This document shows, piece after piece, positions 63,080 to 64,000 of a DNA stretch of 64,000 nt (positions within the stretch are counted from its first letter, which is position 1; every line of letters starts with the position of its first letter). Under the pieces are notes generated by a model. The model had not been told where the DNA came from, did not search any database, and saw only the letters and a list, made by a program, of their open reading frames with translations. The translations under genes were made by a program, and so were the position numbers. Source of the stretch: Cellulomonas terrae (GTDB lineage Bacteria; Actinomycetota; Actinomycetes; Actinomycetales; Cellulomonadaceae); NCBI RefSeq assembly GCF_007990265.1, contig NZ_BJWH01000022.1, forward strand, positions 1 through 64,000, written 5' to 3'.

Positions 63080-63412
63080 ATGGCGCAGAAGGTTCAGGTC
63101 CTGCTGGTCGACGACATCGACGGCGGAACTGCAGACGAGACCGTGACGTTCGGGCTCGACGGCGTCACCTATGAGATCGATCTGACCTCCGGGCACGCGA
63201 GCGAGCTGCGTGAGGCATTCGCCCAGTGGGTCGGGCACGCGCGCAAGGTCGGTGGCCGTACGGCCGCGAAGTCGACGGCTGCTCGTGGGCGGCGCTCGTC
63301 GAGCAGCGACGCCCAGGCGATCCGCGAGTGGGCCAAGGAGCACGGGCACCACGTGTCCGAGCGTGGCCGCATCTCCGCGGAGGTCAAGGCCGCGTACGAC
63401 GCGTCGCACTGA
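63080..63412 (+). CDS. lsr2: Lsr2 nucleoid-associated protein
   Basis: 110 aa. N-terminal dimerisation domain (MAQKVQVLLVDDIDGGTADETVTFGLDGVTYEIDLTSGHASELREAF) and C-terminal DNA-binding domain with the RGR AT-hook-like motif in REWAKEHGHHVSERGRISAEVKAAYDA. It binds AT-rich DNA, often foreign, and silences it. Its own upstream region is AT-rich, suggesting autoregulation. Confidence 0.96.
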   Translation: MAQKVQVLLVDDIDGGTADETVTFGLDGVTYEIDLTSGHASELREAFAQWVGHARKVGGRTAAKSTAARGRRSSSSDAQAIREWAKEHGHHVSERGRISAEVKAAYDASH

Positions 63413-63426
63413 CACGTCGCACGAAC

Positions 63427-63465
63427 GACGAGAGCCCGGTGCCGGGGGGGTGCCGGGCTCTCGTC
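63427..63465. terminator. Bidirectional terminator between lsr2 and xylB
   Basis: GACGAGAGCCCGG (63427-63439) and CCGGGCTCTCGTC (63453-63465) form a perfect 13-bp stem around a 13-nt G-rich loop, between convergent genes. Confidence 0.85.
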
Positions 63466-63470
63466 ATGTC

Positions 63471-64000
63471 TCAGGCGGGTCGCACGCCCGTGAGCTCGCG
63501 CACCGCGGCGTACTGCTCGCGGACCTGCTGGACGGGTGCGCCGCTGCACACCGTCGCCTCGGAGGCCGAGCTCCAGGCCGGCGGCGTCGCGGACCCGGAC
63601 AGCACCCAGGCGGCCTGGCGGGCGGCACCGTCGGCCACGTACTCGCCGGGCGTCGGCACGCGGACGTCGAGCCCGAGCACCGACGGCGCGATCGCCCGCA
63701 CGGCGGCCGACTGCGCGCCGCCACCGATCAGGAACAGCCGCTCGACCGCGACGCCCTGGGCGCGCAGCGCGTCGATCCCGTCCGCGAGCGCGCACAGCAT
63801 CCCCTCGACCGCGGCGCGCGCCACGTGCGCGGGCGTCGTGTTGGCGAGCCGCATGCCGTGCAGCGCACCGGTCGCGTCGGGCTTGTTGGGGGTGCGCTCG
63901 CCCTCCAGGTACGGCACGAGCACGAGGCCGTCGGCGCCCGCGGGGGCGGACAGGGCCAGCGCGGACAGCCCGGCGTGGTCGACGCCGAGCATGCGGGCGG
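63471..64000 (-). CDS. xylB: Xylulokinase-like FGGY sugar kinase, C-terminal part
   Basis: The gene runs off the window end; 176 codons remain. [44 protein letters not shown] and [44 protein letters not shown] are the FGGY C-terminal ATP-binding motifs, closest to xylulokinase. It would phosphorylate xylulose from xylan breakdown, fitting the xylanase 3 kb away. N-terminal half not seen. Confidence 0.85.
   Translation of the reverse strand, partial: ARMLGVDHAGLSALALSAPAGADGLVLVPYLEGERTPNKPDATGALHGMRLANTTPAHVARAAVEGMLCALADGIDALRAQGVAVERLFLIGGGAQSAAVRAIAPSVLGLDVRVPTPGEYVADGAARQAAWVLSGSATPPAWSSASEATVCSGAPVQQVREQYAAVRELTGVRPA

Overview
This is 64 kb of very GC-rich chromosomal DNA from a high-G+C Gram-positive (actinobacterium). 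A Cellulomonas-like member of the Micrococcales is the best fit. The signs are a secreted multidomain GH10 xylanase/CE4 protein with CBM22-like and CBM9-like modules, Lsr2, a mycothiol-type DinB/MDMPI protein, a stand-alone LigD polymerase domain, frequent GTG starts, and many genes that appear to be leaderless. No rRNA, tRNA, CRISPR array, prophage or insertion sequence was seen.

Layout. 1-6.2 kb: end of a secreted M15-type peptidase, an MFS exporter overlapping a LigD polymerase-domain gene, and a large LuxR-type (LAL) ATPase regulator coupled to a 93-aa protein. 6.3-11.6 kb: VOC protein, RsbW-like ATP-binding protein, an unusual ParA/MinD-like ATPase, an ECF-like sigma factor and a single-pass membrane protein. 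11.6-15.0 kb: 5'-3' exonuclease, DoxX protein, RNase HI and small unknowns. 15.2-25.8 kb: subtilisin-like secreted protease, isoaspartyl methyltransferase, GMC oxidoreductase, a second M15-type secreted peptidase, an HTH-less LAL-like ATPase, OsmC and a septum-formation-type lipoprotein. 26-34 kb: FAD/FeS oxidoreductase, thiamine-binding protein, a RAMA-domain protein, hydrolase/quinone-reductase pair, DUF5995 and MDMPI proteins. 34.3-36.8 kb: metY-metX. 37.3-38.7 kb: NlpC/P60 peptidase. 39.0-63.4 kb: a housekeeping block ppa / dacB - DUF2342 protease - tilS - hpt - ftsH - folE - folP - folBK - DUF3180 - two PH-domain proteins - DUF2520 - panC - panD - nadB - [xylanase] - nadC - lysS - small membrane protein - lsr2. 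The window ends in the 3' part of a xylulokinase-like gene on the minus strand.

The block from ppa to lsr2 follows the gene order known from mycobacteria (ppa, dacB, Rv3626c, tilS, hpt ... ftsH, folE, folP, folB, folK, Rv3605c-Rv3603c, panC, panD, coaX, lysS, lsr2). Here nadB and nadC sit where coaX would be, and a 4.8-kb secreted xylanase gene with its own operator-like sites and strong terminator has been placed between nadB and nadC. The fol-pan-nadB genes are chained by 1-4 nt stop/start overlaps, so folate, pantothenate and NAD synthesis are probably co-translated. DUF2520 beside panC is a candidate ketopantoate reductase.

Two sequence-level themes recur. First, eleven genes carry a TANNNT -10-like hexamer ending exactly 6-7 nt before a start codon that lacks a good Shine-Dalgarno, the signature of leaderless transcription; two of these hexamers reuse the TAG stop of the upstream gene. 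Second, intergenic palindromes built on the 12-mer ACGTCCGCACTC occur at two convergent gene junctions and surround a gene remnant at 38.8-39.0 kb.
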